Source: Deltaproteobacteria bacterium (GTDB lineage: Bacteria > Myxococcota_A > Polyangia > DRWM01 > JAAZOP01). From it: DNA of 36,348 bases. Of the stretch, positions 35,658-36,348 are shown in pieces; the stretch's first letter is position 1, and every line of letters starts with the position of its first letter. Under the pieces are notes generated by a model, which saw nothing but the letters and a program-made list of their open reading frames with translations, made no database searches and was not told where the DNA came from. Made by a program: the position numbers and the translations under genes. Location of the stretch: contig JAFGHH010000072.1 in assembly GCA_016930215.1 (NCBI GenBank), positions 1 through 36,348 of the forward strand. Direction: 5' to 3'.

Positions 35658-36348
35658 TCGTCGTCCTCCGGCGGCGCCACCAGCACCGCGTGCGCTTCCT
35701 CCCCGCTCAAGCGCAGCTCGAATCCACCCAACCGAACCTCGACCCGCTCGCCCCCCGCTTTCCTCCGCACGATCTCGAGCACCACGTCGGGCAACAGGCC
35801 CGCGGCGAGCAGCCGGTCCCGCATCGCCCCGTCGGCCGCGATGCGCCGCACCCGCACCCGGGCCCCGACACCCAGCGACGCCAGCGCCACCACCCGCCGC
35901 TCCGGCTCCCGCGGCCGATCCCGCAACGGACACTCCTTGCCGTCGCACGCCGCCGGCCCGTGCCGCGCCACCGAACACCCGTGGAACAGTTCCAGGAACC
36001 GCGAACCCTCGGGACAGTTGTGCACGAACTCGATGAACCGCACCAGGTAGTCCATCCCGCCCGGCGACAGGCTGTGCTCCATCGCGCACGCGTCCGCCAC
36101 CGCCGCCTCCGCCGGCATCCGCAACACCCGCTCGAAGAAGCCCCGCAACGCCTCGTGCCGCGAGAAGACCCGCTGCGCCTCCCGCTGCCCCAGCGGCGTC
36201 AGGTCGATGTACTCCCGCTTCTCGTACCGGATGAGCCCCAGCTCCGCCAGGCGCCGCATCGCCGGCGTCACCGACGCCGCCCGCACCCCGCGTTTCTGGG
36301 CGATGTCCCGCACCCGCGCCACCTTCTGGTCGCGCACCAGCTCGTAGA
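35654..36348 (-). CDS. DtxR-family metalloregulator fused to a FeoA-like domain (5' partial)
   Basis: At least 231 residues; the frame runs off the right edge (YELVRDQKVARV is visible at the edge, the usual beginning of the DtxR helix-turn-helix). The winged helix (VRDIAQKRGVRAASVTPAMRRLAELGLI) and the dimerisation domain with metal-ligand-like E/H residues (FSRHEALRGFFERVL, CAMEHSLSPGGM) are clear. A Cys-containing linker follows (NCPEGSRFLELFHGC ... CDGKECPL), then an SH3-like FeoA domain (VRRIAADGAMRDRLLAAGLLPDVVLEIVRR). It overlaps feoA by 4 bp. Likely role: Fe(II)- (or Mn-) dependent repressor of this feo operon. Confidence 0.9.
   Translation of the reverse strand, partial: YELVRDQKVARVRDIAQKRGVRAASVTPAMRRLAELGLIRYEKREYIDLTPLGQREAQRVFSRHEALRGFFERVLRMPAEAAVADACAMEHSLSPGGMDYLVRFIEFVHNCPEGSRFLELFHGCSVARHGPAACDGKECPLRDRPREPERRVVALASLGVGARVRVRRIAADGAMRDRLLAAGLLPDVVLEIVRRKAGGERVEVRLGGFELRLSGEEAHAVLVAPPEDDE

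Noticed and set aside
31956-36050. A 1364-codon plus-strand open frame over the VWA and feo genes
   Set aside because: Spans two unrelated genes on opposite strands in the wrong frames; rich in Arg, Gln, His and Asp only.

Overview
The window looks like chromosomal DNA of a high-GC deltaproteobacterium-like organism, most likely of the Myxococcota. The signs are MYXO-CTERM-type C-terminal sorting tails (Gly-Cys-Gly-Cys, hydrophobic stretch, Arg cluster), a CarD/CdnL-family regulator, MopE-like metal-binding repeats, many lipoproteins with Asp-Ala linkers, and a tmRNA. No integrase, transposase, rRNA, tRNA or CRISPR array was recognised.

Left part (1-13,373): the 3' part of a giant exported protein with about 20 fibronectin-III-like repeats; a small hypothetical gene; an RRM RNA-binding protein; a CarD-family regulator; an Uup-type ABC-F ATPase; a metallophosphoesterase lipoprotein; a second lipoprotein; and a decayed fragment of a MYXO-CTERM protein. 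Next (13,374-17,411) come a SNF2-family ATPase with two SWIM zinc fingers, on the minus strand, and the tmRNA gene ssrA with a clear promoter.

The centre (17,390-28,769) is the most interesting part. The last 21 bases of the ssrA T-arm and acceptor strand recur exactly at 22,840-22,860 and 28,749-28,769, splitting the DNA after ssrA into two tandem modules of about 5.5 and 5.9 kb, as expected for accreted islands at the ssrA 3' end. Module 1 holds a TOTE-type archaeo-eukaryotic primase fused to an SF2 helicase, divergent from an AlbA_2 (Schlafen-type) plus GHKL-ATPase-like protein, then a small acidic ORF and a small CxxC protein. Module 2 holds a winged-helix/nucleotidyltransferase pair resembling AbiE-type toxin-antitoxin systems, a NERD-nuclease/SF1-helicase fusion, a large MYXO-CTERM surface protein, and a truncated copy of the same CxxC protein next to its right-hand repeat. 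A third partial copy of that small gene lies just upstream of ssrA. A 42-bp perfect palindrome sits beside the middle repeat. Both modules look like conflict or defence cargo, and neither carries a recognisable integrase.

Right part (28,770-36,348): a strong hairpin that may be the original ssrA terminator, 52-bp direct repeats, three small hypothetical genes, a duplicated fragment of one of them, two lipoproteins (one with a von Willebrand A domain), and an iron-uptake operon on the minus strand: DtxR-type regulator fused to a FeoA-like domain, feoA, feoB.

Several genes share a promoter layout, a -35 box beginning TTG, a 16-17 bp spacer, a -10 box, then 6-8 nt to the start codon with no ribosome binding site. 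This suggests frequent leaderless transcripts. All family assignments come from reading motifs by eye; no database search was run.
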